From NCBI GenBank assembly GCA_903897145.1, contig CAIUAN010000018.1, positions 141,918 through 205,917 on the forward strand: a stretch of DNA of 64,000 bases, read 5' to 3'. The notes under the pieces are model-generated. The model had not been told where the DNA came from and did not search any database. It worked only from the letters and a program-made list of their open reading frames with translations. The translations under genes were made by a program, and so were the position numbers. The DNA is from an uncultured Bacteroidia bacterium (GTDB taxonomy: Bacteria; Bacteroidota; Bacteroidia; Bacteroidales; Prolixibacteraceae). This document shows, piece after piece, positions 9,593 through 19,422 of the stretch; positions within the stretch are counted from its first letter, which is position 1, and each line of letters begins with the position of its first letter.

Positions 9593-9651
9593 TTATTTTG
9601 GACTAATTTGCTCCATCTGCTTTCAAATCTCGAAGCTAATATTCTATTGTT

Positions 9652-10425
9652 TTAAATTATCCCAAACCCTAACAAGGCCGAAAATAAAAGTAATACGATT
9701 GCAACAAAGATTTGTAGCGTTTTGATGGTTATTTTTTTGACCACTTTATTTCCAATATAAACCCCTAAGAAGGCACAAAAAACTGCAATGACCAACAGTG
9801 TCATCTTGGTCGAATCAATCCCTTTAAGGGTTGTGGAGGCATAAAGAGAGAGTCTTGTGATATCAACTAGACAGGCAATAACCACTCCTGTGCCGATAAA
9901 TAGTTCTTTCGATAAGCCAGCTCGAATTAAAAATGAACTTCGCAAAGCCCCTTGATTGCCCGATAGTCCTCCAAAGAAACCACTAAGGAACCCTCCAAGA
10001 GGCATATACTTCTTGTCGAATTGCATCCCAGATAGTTTGGGGATTAATTCAATCAAGGAGAAGATCAATAATAGCAGTGAAATGGTGAGTTTGATGGGAG
10101 TAATAATCATGACCTTCTCATATAGTGTGTAGGTCATGATGGGACTCAAATTAGAGAGTGTATTTAAAAAGTATGCTCCAACAAAGGCTGCTATCACTGA
10201 GGGTATACCAAATCGGACAATAATTCTCCAATCGATGTGTCGGTAGTAAAACCCTAACTTGATAAGATTATTCGAAAAATGGACAATGGCTGTAAGAGCA
10301 ATGGCAATCTCAATCGGGAAGAAAATTCCGAAAACAGGCATCAATAGGGTGCCAAGACCAAACCCTGAAAATAAGGTTAGTCCGGCGCCTAAAAAGGTAG
10401 TCAATCCAATGAGTATATATTCCAT
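9652..10425 (-). CDS. TSUP-family (TauE/SafE) membrane permease
   Basis: The 257-residue protein is very hydrophobic, with about eight predicted membrane helices arranged as two repeats. The start of each half carries the TSUP hallmark: GAGLTLFSGFGLGTLLMPVF near residues 13-32 and GFLSGFFGGLSGNQGALRS near 147-165. TSUP members export or import small organic or sulfur anions such as sulfite and sulfoacetate; the substrate here is not deducible. The gene lies 26 bases downstream of the TonB receptor on the same strand and probably shares its transcript, so a link to the receptor's cargo is possible. Confidence 0.8.
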   Translation of the reverse strand: MEYILIGLTTFLGAGLTLFSGFGLGTLLMPVFGIFFPIEIAIALTAIVHFSNNLIKLGFYYRHIDWRIIVRFGIPSVIAAFVGAYFLNTLSNLSPIMTYTLYEKVMIITPIKLTISLLLLIFSLIELIPKLSGMQFDKKYMPLGGFLSGFFGGLSGNQGALRSSFLIRAGLSKELFIGTGVVIACLVDITRLSLYASTTLKGIDSTKMTLLVIAVFCAFLGVYIGNKVVKKITIKTLQIFVAIVLLLFSALLGFGII

Positions 10426-10451
10426 TTTATATCCTTGTTAGGGTTTCAAAA

Positions 10452-12869
10452 TTAAAGATTAAAAATTAATTTCAGACTTACATTTCTCCCCATATTGTAA
10501 ACACCCATCTTGTTTGTTAAGGGGTTTAAAGGTCCATATTTAAGTCGACTTAAATGACTTTGGTAGGCTATGTCAGCTAGATTTTCAGCACTTAGATAGA
10601 TACTCAGAAAATTGGCTCTTTTGTAGGCTTTTATATTGGCACCCATTCCTGCACTTAGCAGTGTATAGGCTGGTGTTGGAGTTTCGGTATGATAGGCTTT
10701 GAAATAATGGTCTTGTTTGAAGTAATAATCAATTCCAAATTTCAGGTATCCATTGGTTAGCGATTTTCCAATTTTCTTAAACTTTGCCATTAATTCTCCA
10801 TTGTATTTTGGAGGAGGTATGAATGTTAGATATTTAGTGCTGTCAGGTTGATGGTTTTGGGTCGCCTGAACAAATGAAAATGAGTTCTCAATATGCAACC
10901 AGTCTAACGGATGGGGATGGATGTCGAAATAGATTTCACCTCCTTTTAACGTTGCATTTCCTTGAGCAAATTTAAATGCTGGTACCGGATCTGATGGATT
11001 TGGTATCGAATCACCACCAGCAATATTGCTCAGTTTACGTGAATAGATATAGTTCGAGATGAAATTCACAAATGGGGTTGCCTCAAAAGTTAAATGGTCG
11101 GTATTTAAGAAATACGCTACATCTATTTGGTGGCTTAGCTCTGGATTTAAATTAAATGTCCCATATTCATACCTAAAAGAGCCTTCGTGCCTGCCATTTG
11201 AAGCAATCTCTGCAATGTTTGGAGCTCTAAAACCTCGAGATAGATTTAACTTAAAGGTTGATTGTTGGTCTGCTTGGTAGGATAGTCCAATGCTGCCCGA
11301 ATAACTAGTGTAGTTGTTGTTAAGGGCCTTGAACTTCAAAGTATTTAAGCTATTTGTTTGATTTGTTGGGGCACCAAGTGGATCCAGAATTAGTTTTTCC
11401 GAAGTAATAGTTCTAGAGTCCACTCGAAAGCCTCCGGCTAAGATTAGATCTTTTGCGACAGTCTTTTGTCCAAATACAAATGCACCAATGTCAAATAAGT
11501 GATAATCTGGAATTAAGAATTCTAATCCTTTATTTTTACTCTCTTGAACGATTCCATTTATTCCGGTTGAGATCTCCCAGTCATTAATCTCTGCTAGATT
11601 GTATCGTAGGTTGTAATTAAAGGTGTTTAGATCAAAATAGAGCGCCTTATTATTTGGATTTAAAACATCACCGAATTCTTTACGCGTATTATTCTGAAAT
11701 CCTAAGTCAAAATTCAGTGTCCCCTTTTGTAGGATGAAAAAGTTGTTGGCTAATACTCTTAGGTGATCAACTTGTTGATGCGGAAAGCCGATTTTAAAAC
11801 CAGATAGATTATTTTCTGTAGCTGTAACTGTCTTGGTTGAGCCATTGCCATCAGGTGTTAAGAAGGTAAAACGGCCCAATTGATCTCGATCTCCTTCAAT
11901 CATGTTTAATGTCGTGCTGAAAGAACTTAAATCGACATGAGAATAACCCCATTTTTTGTTTAATCCTAAAGCCAGACTCTCGCTATGTTCTTTAAAGCCA
12001 GAATTATAGACTTTTCCATCTGATCTGTTTTGATAATTCCCTGCTATCTTATTGCTGATACGACCAAGCCATTGAAATCCATTCTTATTTCCTGCATTTG
12101 AAATGGAAGTGCCAATTAGATTGTTGTTTGTTTGGTAGTCAGTAACTAATTGTGATTTTAATTCATTCGCGTGAGGTGCCTTAGGTGAGATGAAATTAAT
12201 TACCCCTGCAATGCCATCTGATCCGTACATTAAACTACCAGGTCCTTTAACAATTTCCACTCGCTCAATCGCATATTCATCAATTTCAATTCCATGCTCA
12301 TCGCCCCATTGCTGTCCTTCTTGGCGAATACCATTATAAAGTGAAATGATTCTGTTGTAGCCTAATCCTCGAATAATAGGCTTAGAGATACCAGCGCCTG
12401 TGGTAATCTGATTGACTCCAGGAATATTTTTTAAGGCGTCAATTAGATTCGTAGAGCTAGTCTGATTGAGTGTTTCTAGGTCAACAGGCTTAATGATGAT
12501 CGGACTGAGTTTAAGTTCGGTAGAACGTGATAGCGCAGTTACCACAACGTGATTTAATTCAGTGGCAGCCTCACTTAGTGTAAAGTTTAATATGGTATCG
12601 GCACGGATTGAAAGTCGTTGCGTCACTCTTTTATAACCTAGCAAGCTAACCTCGATAAGATAATTGCCTTTTCTTATTGGACCAATATGATAGGCTCCGT
12701 CCAGGTTGGTTGCAGTTCCTGTCTTAAGCTCGGTTACGTAAATAGTGGCTCCGATAAGGTTTTCTTTACTCAGCTGATCTGTTACGCGGCCGCTAAGCTT
12801 ATGTTGACCATAGGCTGATTGGAGTGCACTTATTAACACAATTATGATAGTGACAATTGTATGTTTCAT
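10452..12869 (-). CDS. TonB-dependent outer-membrane receptor, metal-type
   Basis: This 805-residue receptor has a signal peptide (about 1-21, ending SAYGQ), a carboxypeptidase-regulatory-like domain (about 23-95, LSGRVTDQLSKENLIGATIYV), a plug domain (about 110-225) with IIRGLGYNRI and IERVEIVKGPGSLMYGSDGIAGVINFI, and a 22-strand type barrel ending in LKLIFNL. The plug contains GQQWGDEHG, a stretch I associate with receptors lying beside small Cys/His-rich proteins and thought to import metals or metal complexes; the substrate is an inference. The upstream small protein (stop 60 bases away) and the downstream TSUP permease are on the same strand, forming a likely three-gene operon. Confidence 0.88.
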   Translation of the reverse strand: MKHTIVTIIIVLISALQSAYGQHKLSGRVTDQLSKENLIGATIYVTELKTGTATNLDGAYHIGPIRKGNYLIEVSLLGYKRVTQRLSIRADTILNFTLSEAATELNHVVVTALSRSTELKLSPIIIKPVDLETLNQTSSTNLIDALKNIPGVNQITTGAGISKPIIRGLGYNRIISLYNGIRQEGQQWGDEHGIEIDEYAIERVEIVKGPGSLMYGSDGIAGVINFISPKAPHANELKSQLVTDYQTNNNLIGTSISNAGNKNGFQWLGRISNKIAGNYQNRSDGKVYNSGFKEHSESLALGLNKKWGYSHVDLSSFSTTLNMIEGDRDQLGRFTFLTPDGNGSTKTVTATENNLSGFKIGFPHQQVDHLRVLANNFFILQKGTLNFDLGFQNNTRKEFGDVLNPNNKALYFDLNTFNYNLRYNLAEINDWEISTGINGIVQESKNKGLEFLIPDYHLFDIGAFVFGQKTVAKDLILAGGFRVDSRTITSEKLILDPLGAPTNQTNSLNTLKFKALNNNYTSYSGSIGLSYQADQQSTFKLNLSRGFRAPNIAEIASNGRHEGSFRYEYGTFNLNPELSHQIDVAYFLNTDHLTFEATPFVNFISNYIYSRKLSNIAGGDSIPNPSDPVPAFKFAQGNATLKGGEIYFDIHPHPLDWLHIENSFSFVQATQNHQPDSTKYLTFIPPPKYNGELMAKFKKIGKSLTNGYLKFGIDYYFKQDHYFKAYHTETPTPAYTLLSAGMGANIKAYKRANFLSIYLSAENLADIAYQSHLSRLKYGPLNPLTNKMGVYNMGRNVSLKLIFNL

Positions 12870-12929
12870 CGTGAATTTTCAATAAAATAAAAGGGAAATT
12901 GCAAGACCGTTACAGTTTTACAAAACAAA

Positions 12930-13277
12930 TTAAGCCAGAAGTGATGAAATGGTTGGCGGTCCTCTGTTGACAGAGCTTCCTGGATTAAGAAAGTGGGCGA
13001 CTTGGTTGTTGATCAGGTAATCAATCGACTGCTCATTGGAAACCCATTGGATGTTAAATGGATCAAGTGAGTGGGGGGTGACAATGTGAAGGTCACATAA
13101 AACACATTTTTCTGGAGCTTTTGTGAGATGTGTTTTGTGATTAAGATTAAGATCTTTCTCGGCGAAATAGATTGCTTTTTCACAAGCCGAAGCTTGCAGA
13201 TAGGCAACTTTAGTCGATTTATGATGGTGAACTAAAATAGATGGGGCAAAGCTGAATAGATAAATCAGCAAGAACAT
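12930..13277 (-). CDS. Small exported Cys/His protein upstream of the TonB receptor
   Basis: The 115-residue product begins with a hydrophobic signal or anchor (MFLLIYLFSFAPSILV) directly followed by HHHKS, then has a Cys, the pair CVLCD, further His residues and the C-terminal signature NRGPP. Small proteins with an HHH cluster, CxxC and a terminal RGPP occur beside metal-type TonB receptors in Bacteroidota; a periplasmic metal-binding or chaperone role is inferred. A longer frame to a TTG at 13349 exists, but a -7 box (TATATTTG, complement 13335-13342) overlaps its beginning, so the ATG at 13277 is the better start. Confidence 0.65.
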   Translation of the reverse strand: MFLLIYLFSFAPSILVHHHKSTKVAYLQASACEKAIYFAEKDLNLNHKTHLTKAPEKCVLCDLHIVTPHSLDPFNIQWVSNEQSIDYLINNQVAHFLNPGSSVNRGPPTISSLLA

Positions 13278-13373
13278 AAACCCTTTTAACCCTATTTTAA
13301 TTTTTTGTCTCAATCTGTCGTTCTTTATAAGATCACAAATATAGAACAATGATCAGTATTTCGATTGAGGTTT

Positions 13374-14144
13374 CTAGAATTTCTCGAATACCCCCAATCC
13401 AAATAAAGCAAAGTCATATTTTACAGGGTCTGTAGGATCTAATAATCTTAAATTATGATCTAACTCAGCCACTGCTTTCGCATCATTTTGAGACCGAGTA
13501 AGGAGTCCTAATTTGCGAGCAACATTCCCCGAATGGACATCAAGAGGGCAGGAGAGCTGGCTAGGAGAAATAGAATTCCATAATCCAAAATCTACGCCAC
13601 ACGTGTCTTTTCTCACCATCCATCTTAAATACATATTGATCCGTTTTGCTGCTGAACCACTCATTGGATCAGAGATATGTTTGGCTGTCCTTGCTGGATG
13701 CGGAAGGCAGAAGAACTCATTTTTGAACATTGAGATAGCAGTCTGAGTCGAGGTGTTAGTTAATTTTTGCGAAAGAACGACCTCCAATCCCCCTTTGTTT
13801 GTATAGATATGTTTTAATGCAGTGATAAAATAGGCACAGTCTGTTTGATTAAATGTGCGGTGCACAAACCCCTCGAGTCGATCGAGATGGTGTGGTTTGT
13901 GATTTAAAACGAAATCATACGGAGCATTCCCCATGAGATTCATCAGCTTTAAACCATTACTGATGATCATTTTCCGATTTCCCCAGGCTATGGTGGCCAC
14001 TAAGAATCCAGAAATCTCAATATCTTCCTTTAATTGGTATTGATGAGGAATGGTTATTGGATCTGATTCAATAAATTTAGGATTGTTATATTTAACAACC
14101 ATCTCATCTAAAAATTCTTTTATTTCGGGGTTAAAGCTGCTCAA
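13374..14144 (-). CDS. TIGR02757 (DUF2400) family protein
   Basis: The 256-residue protein matches the TIGR02757 family, which is widespread in Bacteroidota and related to helix-hairpin-helix DNA glycosylase folds. Recognisable stretches are DPITIPHQY, ISGFLVATIAWGNRKMI, the mid-protein KRINMYLRWMVRKD and the C-terminal PLDVHSGNVARKLGLLTR and DPVKYDFALFGLGV. The PLDVHSGNVARKL segment resembles the glycosylase hairpin with its lysine/aspartate region, but a DNA-repair role has not been demonstrated as far as I know. The start appears to be a TTG (complement at 14142-14144); no ATG lies near the N-terminus. Confidence 0.85.
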   Translation of the reverse strand: MSSFNPEIKEFLDEMVVKYNNPKFIESDPITIPHQYQLKEDIEISGFLVATIAWGNRKMIISNGLKLMNLMGNAPYDFVLNHKPHHLDRLEGFVHRTFNQTDCAYFITALKHIYTNKGGLEVVLSQKLTNTSTQTAISMFKNEFFCLPHPARTAKHISDPMSGSAAKRINMYLRWMVRKDTCGVDFGLWNSISPSQLSCPLDVHSGNVARKLGLLTRSQNDAKAVAELDHNLRLLDPTDPVKYDFALFGLGVFEKF

Positions 14145-14222
14145 ATTGACTTAAATTTACCAGAACAAAGTTAATTAAAGATCTAGTAGTTGGTTGAATT
14201 TCATCAACTCTAAAACAGATAT

Positions 14223-14936
14223 ATGCGAAGGAATCCTTGGTTCGAGTTTAAACAGTTTCGTGTTGAACAATATAAGTCTGCCATGAAAGTTAGTACCGAT
14301 AGTGTATTAATTGGAGCATGGGCTACTGTTGACCTAGCTCAACGGATTTTAGATGTTGGCACGGGTACTGGTGTTATTGCATTGATGATGGCTCAGCGCT
14401 CTTTAGCAACTGTTGTGGCAATTGAGATTGAGGCGGCGGCTTCTCAGGAGGCTCGACAGAATTTTAATCAATCACCTTGGACCGAACGATTATCACTTTT
14501 AAATGATGATTTCTCGGTTTTTGCGAATCAAAAGTCGCTGAATTTCGATTTAATTGTGAGTAATCCTCCATTTTTTGCCGATTCACTAAAATCGAAAGAT
14601 AAGGCACTTGCTACTGCTCGGCACACCGATGACTTATCGCATAAACAACTTTTGATGGGAGCTAAGAATTTGCTCGCTCCGAACGGTCTTTTAAGTGTTA
14701 TATTGCCTTATACTTGTTTTAGTGATTTTAAGGAAGAGGCTAGATTAATTGGTTTTTATTTGAAACGACGGACTGTCGTCATTCCAAAGATTGGGAAACT
14801 GCCAAAACGCGTTTTGATTGAATTAACCCTCGAGGCCTGTTACCCTGTATTAGAGGAACTTGCAGTCTTAGATGGTAATGGTGATTATACTCAAGAATAT
14901 AAGAGCTTAACAACGGAATTTTATCCAGCTTTTTGA
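14223..14936 (+). CDS. yfiC: tRNA1(Val) (adenine(37)-N6)-methyltransferase, YfiC type
   Basis: The protein (237 residues) is a class I SAM methyltransferase. It shows the SAM-binding motif LDVGTGTGVIALMMAQR (about 41-57), the acidic loop IEIEAAAS, and the catalytic NPPFF of N6-adenine methyltransferases, as in the YfiC family that methylates A37 of tRNA-Val with the UAC anticodon. The N-terminal FKQFRVEQYKSAMKVSTDSVLIGAWA stretch is also typical. The window contains such a tRNA (39444-39518), whose base 37 is an A. The start is an ATG 78 bases from the divergent TIGR02757 gene. Confidence 0.9.
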   Translation: MRRNPWFEFKQFRVEQYKSAMKVSTDSVLIGAWATVDLAQRILDVGTGTGVIALMMAQRSLATVVAIEIEAAASQEARQNFNQSPWTERLSLLNDDFSVFANQKSLNFDLIVSNPPFFADSLKSKDKALATARHTDDLSHKQLLMGAKNLLAPNGLLSVILPYTCFSDFKEEARLIGFYLKRRTVVIPKIGKLPKRVLIELTLEACYPVLEELAVLDGNGDYTQEYKSLTTEFYPAF

Positions 14937-14962
14937 TGTTATTTTACAATTAAGGATAAACA

Positions 14963-15382
14963 ATGATCTCTCAGTTTTTCTGTCATCTGAATATTTGGGC
15001 TGCCTTGTTAGCTGCCTTGGTTCGGTTAATACTAGGAAGTTTCTGGTATTCGCCTTTGTTGTTTGGTGATAAATGGATGATCGCAAACCGATTTACTGAA
15101 AAAAGTCTCGAGAAAGGTCATTCACTGCGAATGATCGCCTTAATCTCCTTCACCCTTTCGTTTTTGGGAGCTTTGGCATTAGGACTCTTTATTACCTCCG
15201 ACTCAACAGCATTTTCTGGCGCTGGCATGGGGGCTTTGGTCGCTCTGTTTTGGATCTCAACTTCTAAGGCCAATACATGCTTATTCGAGCATCAATCGCT
15301 TCAATACTTCCTGATTCATGCCGGTTACGATTTGGTTGGTTATGTTGCGATGGGAGCTATCCTTGGCTTTTGGCACTCCTAG
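14963..15382 (+). CDS. DUF1761 family membrane protein
   Basis: The 139-residue protein is predicted to have four membrane helices and fits DUF1761: the first helix carries NIWAALLAALVRLILGSFWYSPLLFGDKWM, and the C-terminal helix pair ends YDLVGYVAMGAILGFW. The function of the family is unknown. It starts 26 bases after the methyltransferase and is probably co-transcribed with it. Confidence 0.75.
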   Translation: MISQFFCHLNIWAALLAALVRLILGSFWYSPLLFGDKWMIANRFTEKSLEKGHSLRMIALISFTLSFLGALALGLFITSDSTAFSGAGMGALVALFWISTSKANTCLFEHQSLQYFLIHAGYDLVGYVAMGAILGFWHS

Positions 15383-15469
15383 TTTTTCCATTCTTTTAGA
15401 AGTTGGGTTTTATTTGATCATCACAACAAGAATTTATTACTTTTGATTCGAAACCCAAAATTCTTATCC

Positions 15470-16645
15470 ATGAAGCTTGTATGGCTTTGCTTGTTGCTCA
15501 TTCTCTTCTTTGTACCAAAGACTAAGGCTTTGGTTTTATCACCTGACGCGAATATTTCGCTGCTAACCTGTGAGACAGGCGATGAGATTTATTCCTATTT
15601 CGGTCATAGTGCAGTTCGGATAAATGATCCCAAAGCGGGTGTCGATTATGTGTTTAATTATGGGGTCTTTAGCTTTGATACTCCCAATTTTGCTTGGCGT
15701 TTTATGAAGGGAGAGACCGATTATATGATCGCCGGACAGCGTATGAATTCTTTTCTTGAAGCTTATGTGGAGGAGAATCGGACTGTTTATGAGCAACTAT
15801 TACAACTCACACCTATCGAGAAGCAAGCGCTTTTCGATGCGCTGCTTGAAAACTCAAAAGTTGAAAATAGGCTTTATAGGTATCGTCATTTTTCAGATAA
15901 TTGCTCGACTCGGGTTCGTGATCAATTTGAGAAATGTGTAAACCTTACCTTGCGATACGACACTTCAAAAGATCTAAAACTGACATACAGAAAGCTTATT
16001 GATCAGTGTGTTCCTGTAGATAGCTGGGATGGGTTTGGGATAAAAATTGCTCTTGGAATGCCAGCAGATCAGCAAACAACTTTTGCTCAGAAGATGTTTT
16101 TGCCTATCTATCTGATGAATAGCATGGCTAGAGCAACGGTCGAAAGAGATGGTGTGAAGAAGTCGTTTGCACAGCCTAAGACTATTCTATATAAATCGAC
16201 TTCAAAGGAAGGGGGTTTTGATTTTACTTCGCCAGTTGTGTTTTTTATGGCTTTGTTCATACTAATACTTGGACTTACAGCTTTGGAAGTTTATCGAAAG
16301 AGCCGTTTTGTATGGCTTGATTTTATGCTCTTCCTCTCATTGGGAGGATGTGGTTTATTATTATCTTTCCTTTGCTTTGTCTCTTTGCTGGAAGCTACTG
16401 GATCAAATCTTAATCTTATCTGGGCATTGCCCACTCATTTTGTCTTTGCAATTTTGTGGCTATTTAAATCTTTACGCCCCTGTTTGTTAGGGTATTTGAA
16501 ATTTACGTTTTTTAGTTCTGCTTCTTTTTTAGCCCTTATGGCATTCTTACCCCAGACCTTTCATTGGTTGGTTATTCCAATCTGTTTGATTATCATCTTG
16601 CGTTCAGGAAGTGCTCTGCTTTATCGAGATCATATTGTCGTTTAA
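15470..16645 (+). CDS. DUF4105 domain membrane protein
   Basis: The product (391 residues from the ATG at 15470) has a signal peptide (MKLVWLCLLLILFFVPKTKA), a soluble DUF4105 domain (about 20-245) and five or so C-terminal membrane helices. The domain shows FGHSAVRI near its start and FSDNCSTRVRDQF; the conserved His and Cys resemble an NlpC/P60-like arrangement and hint at a cysteine hydrolase or amidase-like fold, which is inference. A TTG 27 bases upstream keeps the frame open, but the ATG followed directly by a signal sequence is preferred. Confidence 0.8.
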   Translation: MKLVWLCLLLILFFVPKTKALVLSPDANISLLTCETGDEIYSYFGHSAVRINDPKAGVDYVFNYGVFSFDTPNFAWRFMKGETDYMIAGQRMNSFLEAYVEENRTVYEQLLQLTPIEKQALFDALLENSKVENRLYRYRHFSDNCSTRVRDQFEKCVNLTLRYDTSKDLKLTYRKLIDQCVPVDSWDGFGIKIALGMPADQQTTFAQKMFLPIYLMNSMARATVERDGVKKSFAQPKTILYKSTSKEGGFDFTSPVVFFMALFILILGLTALEVYRKSRFVWLDFMLFLSLGGCGLLLSFLCFVSLLEATGSNLNLIWALPTHFVFAILWLFKSLRPCLLGYLKFTFFSSASFLALMAFLPQTFHWLVIPICLIIILRSGSALLYRDHIVV

Positions 16646-16763
16646 TTTTGAAAAATAGGTCAACTCAATGTGAATAATTTTGATTCGCTATTTCTATACA
16701 CGATTTGTTGAAAACTTGCATGTTTAAGTTTTTTTGAAAAGATCTTTCATCGGTCGATTGTCT

Positions 16764-16771
16764 TATCTTTG
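16764..16771 (+). promoter_or_regulatory. -7 box upstream of mutS
   Basis: TATCTTTG matches the Bacteroidota -7 consensus and lies 31 bases before the mutS start codon. The best upstream TTTG (16733-16736) is spaced 27 bases away, longer than usual. Confidence 0.4.
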
Positions 16772-16802
16772 TTTATAATGTCTGTTTTTTAATCTTTATC
16801 CC

Positions 16803-19421
16803 TTGACAACACCACCGAATAAGTACGCCGAGACCCCTTTGATGAAGCAATATTATGCGGTTAAGAATAAATATCCTGACGCAGTGTTGCTTTTTAGAGT
16901 TGGTGATTTTTATGAGACTTTCGGAGAGGATGCGATTAAAGCTTCTGGAATTTTAGGAATTACCCTGACTCGTCGTGCCAATGGATCGGCAAGCTTTGTT
17001 GAACTAGCAGGCTTCCCCTATCACTCTTTAGATACCTATCTTCCAAAACTTGTTCGTGCGGGTCAACGTGTGGCGATCTGCGAACAATTAGAAGATCCCA
17101 AGCTAACTAAGAATATCGTTAAAAGAGGGATTACTGAATTGGTAACTCCAGGGGTTTCTATCGATGATAATGTTTTAGAACATCGTGAGAATAACTTCTT
17201 GGCTTCTGTGCATATCGATAAAACTTTGGCTGGCGTTTCGTTTCTGGATATCTCGACAGGTGAATTTTTAACCGCTGAAGGATCGTTTGAATATGTCGAT
17301 AAACTCTTAAGTAGTTTTCAGCCTAAAGAGGTTCTCTTTCAGAAAGGGAAGGAGAAGCTTTTTGTGGAGCTTTTTGGGAGTAAGTTTTATACCTATAAGT
17401 TGGATGATTGGATTTATACTGAAGATGCAGCCAACGATCGTCTTTTACGTCACTTTGAGACCGTCTCTCTGAAAGGATTTGGAGTCCAGGCATTGCAATT
17501 AGGTATTATCTCCTCAGGTGCAATTTTGCATTACCTTGACTTCACTCAGCATTCTAAAATACAGCATATCAGTGCTTTGTCGAGAATTGAGGAGGATCGA
17601 TATGTTTGGCTTGATCGCTTTACGGTTCGTAATCTTGAACTTTTCCATTCCCTAAACGAAGGGGCCAAAACTCTTGTGCAAGTTATCGATCATACGATTA
17701 GTCCAATGGGTTCTCGTCTTTTAAAACGATGGGTTGCCTTGCCATTGAAAGATATTCAGCGCATTAATGATCGATTAGAGGTGGTGCAGGAATTTTCTGA
17801 CAATGCAGATTTAAAACTTTCTATCGAAGAGCAGCTTCATCATATTGGTGATTTGGAGCGAATCATTTCAAAGGCCGCTGTTGGACGCGTTAATCCTCGA
17901 GAGGTTGTGCAACTAAAAGTTGCGCTTTGTGCGATAGAGCCCATTAAAGAGATTTGTACTGGATCAAAAAACAAAGTCTTAAATAGATTGGGTGAGCAAC
18001 TTAATTTATGTCAGACTATTCGAGATCGAATCGAACATGAGCTTTTTAATGATCCTCCGATGCTAATTTCAAAAGGGCATGTTATTGCTCAAGGTGTTTC
18101 TTCGGAGCTCGATGAATTACGCGACCTAGCTTTTACGGGTAAAGATTACTTACAGAAAATGCAAGAGCGTGAGATCGCCTCGACAGGTATCAGTTCATTG
18201 AAAATTGCTTTCAATAATGTCTTTGGGTATTTCATTGAAGTACGAAATATGCACAAAGATAAGGTCCCTGAACATTGGATACGTAAACAAACACTGGTCA
18301 ATGCTGAACGTTATATTACGGAAGAACTCAAGGATTATGAATCAAAAATCCTTGGGGCTGAAGAGAAAATATTAGCCATTGAAATCAGGTTGTTTAATGA
18401 ACTTGTCTCAGCACTGACGGAATATATTTTGGCTATTCAGTTAAATTCTAATCTGTTGGCTCAAATAGATTGCCTGCTGTCATTTGCAACGGTGGCTAGT
18501 CGTAATAATTATCAGAGACCTCTTCTGGATGAATCAAATGTCCTTGATATTAAGGGTGGTCGACATCCTGTTATTGAGCAATCACTTCCTATAGGTGAAA
18601 AATATATTACCAACGATGTTTATTTGGATAATGAAGAGCAACAGATCATTATCATTACAGGGCCGAATATGGCTGGTAAGTCTGCTTTGTTGCGACAGAC
18701 TGCTTTGATCGTTTTGATGGCTCAAATGGGCTCTTTTGTCCCTGCGGATGCTGCTTCGATTGGTTATGTCGATAAGATTTTCACTCGAGTTGGGGCATCT
18801 GATAATATTTCGCAAGGTGAGTCTACCTTTATGGTTGAGATGAATGAGGCAGCAAGCATCTTAAATAACATGTCCGATCGTAGTCTGATTTTATTGGATG
18901 AACTGGGTAGGGGAACGAGCACTTATGATGGGATTTCGATTGCTTGGTCGATTGTGGAATATATTCATGAATACCCAAAAGGGAAAGCTAAGACTTTATT
19001 TGCAACCCATTATCATGAATTAAACGAGATGGAGAAGTCGTTCTCTAGGGTTCGGAACTTTAATGTTACGATTAAAGAGGTAGGGAACAAGGTTATTTTC
19101 TTACGAAAGCTAGTCCCAGGTGGCAGCAATCATAGTTTTGGTATTCACGTGGCGCAAATGGCAGGTATGCCGAAGAGCGTTGTGAATCGCGCAGGGGAGA
19201 TCCTTAAGCAGCTTGAACAAGCGAATCGAAAAGAACTTCCTGCCAAGCGGGTAAAAGATCTTGCCGAAATGCGTGAAGGATTTCAGCTAAGCTTTTTTCA
19301 GTTAGATGATCCCATCTTAAAGCAGATCAGGGATGAGATTAAAAATCTTGATGTGAATAATCTAACCCCAATGGAGGCGTTGAATAAGTTAAATGAGATT
19401 CAAAAGATAATAGGCAAATAG
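16803..19421 (+). CDS. mutS: DNA mismatch repair protein MutS
   Basis: MutS binds mismatched or looped DNA and recruits MutL. The 872-residue protein has the mismatch-reading motif [15 protein letters not shown] (about 30-44, the Phe-x-Glu wedge), connector and lever regions, and the C-terminal ATPase with Walker [14 protein letters not shown] (about 620-632), the ST motif and [24 protein letters not shown] and the helix-turn-helix near the end. Length is normal. The frame can begin at TTG (16803) because a stop lies 25 bases upstream and no ATG occurs before residue 14, where conserved sequence has already started. The gene ends one base before the convergent amt gene. Confidence 0.97.
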   Translation: MTTPPNKYAETPLMKQYYAVKNKYPDAVLLFRVGDFYETFGEDAIKASGILGITLTRRANGSASFVELAGFPYHSLDTYLPKLVRAGQRVAICEQLEDPKLTKNIVKRGITELVTPGVSIDDNVLEHRENNFLASVHIDKTLAGVSFLDISTGEFLTAEGSFEYVDKLLSSFQPKEVLFQKGKEKLFVELFGSKFYTYKLDDWIYTEDAANDRLLRHFETVSLKGFGVQALQLGIISSGAILHYLDFTQHSKIQHISALSRIEEDRYVWLDRFTVRNLELFHSLNEGAKTLVQVIDHTISPMGSRLLKRWVALPLKDIQRINDRLEVVQEFSDNADLKLSIEEQLHHIGDLERIISKAAVGRVNPREVVQLKVALCAIEPIKEICTGSKNKVLNRLGEQLNLCQTIRDRIEHELFNDPPMLISKGHVIAQGVSSELDELRDLAFTGKDYLQKMQEREIASTGISSLKIAFNNVFGYFIEVRNMHKDKVPEHWIRKQTLVNAERYITEELKDYESKILGAEEKILAIEIRLFNELVSALTEYILAIQLNSNLLAQIDCLLSFATVASRNNYQRPLLDESNVLDIKGGRHPVIEQSLPIGEKYITNDVYLDNEEQQIIIITGPNMAGKSALLRQTALIVLMAQMGSFVPADAASIGYVDKIFTRVGASDNISQGESTFMVEMNEAASILNNMSDRSLILLDELGRGTSTYDGISIAWSIVEYIHEYPKGKAKTLFATHYHELNEMEKSFSRVRNFNVTIKEVGNKVIFLRKLVPGGSNHSFGIHVAQMAGMPKSVVNRAGEILKQLEQANRKELPAKRVKDLAEMREGFQLSFFQLDDPILKQIRDEIKNLDVNNLTPMEALNKLNEIQKIIGK

Positions 19422-19422
19422 C

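Noticed and set aside
13278..13349. Longer TTG-initiated start for the small Cys/His protein
   Set aside because: A TATATTTG -7 box overlaps this stretch, and a signal sequence begins at the downstream ATG.
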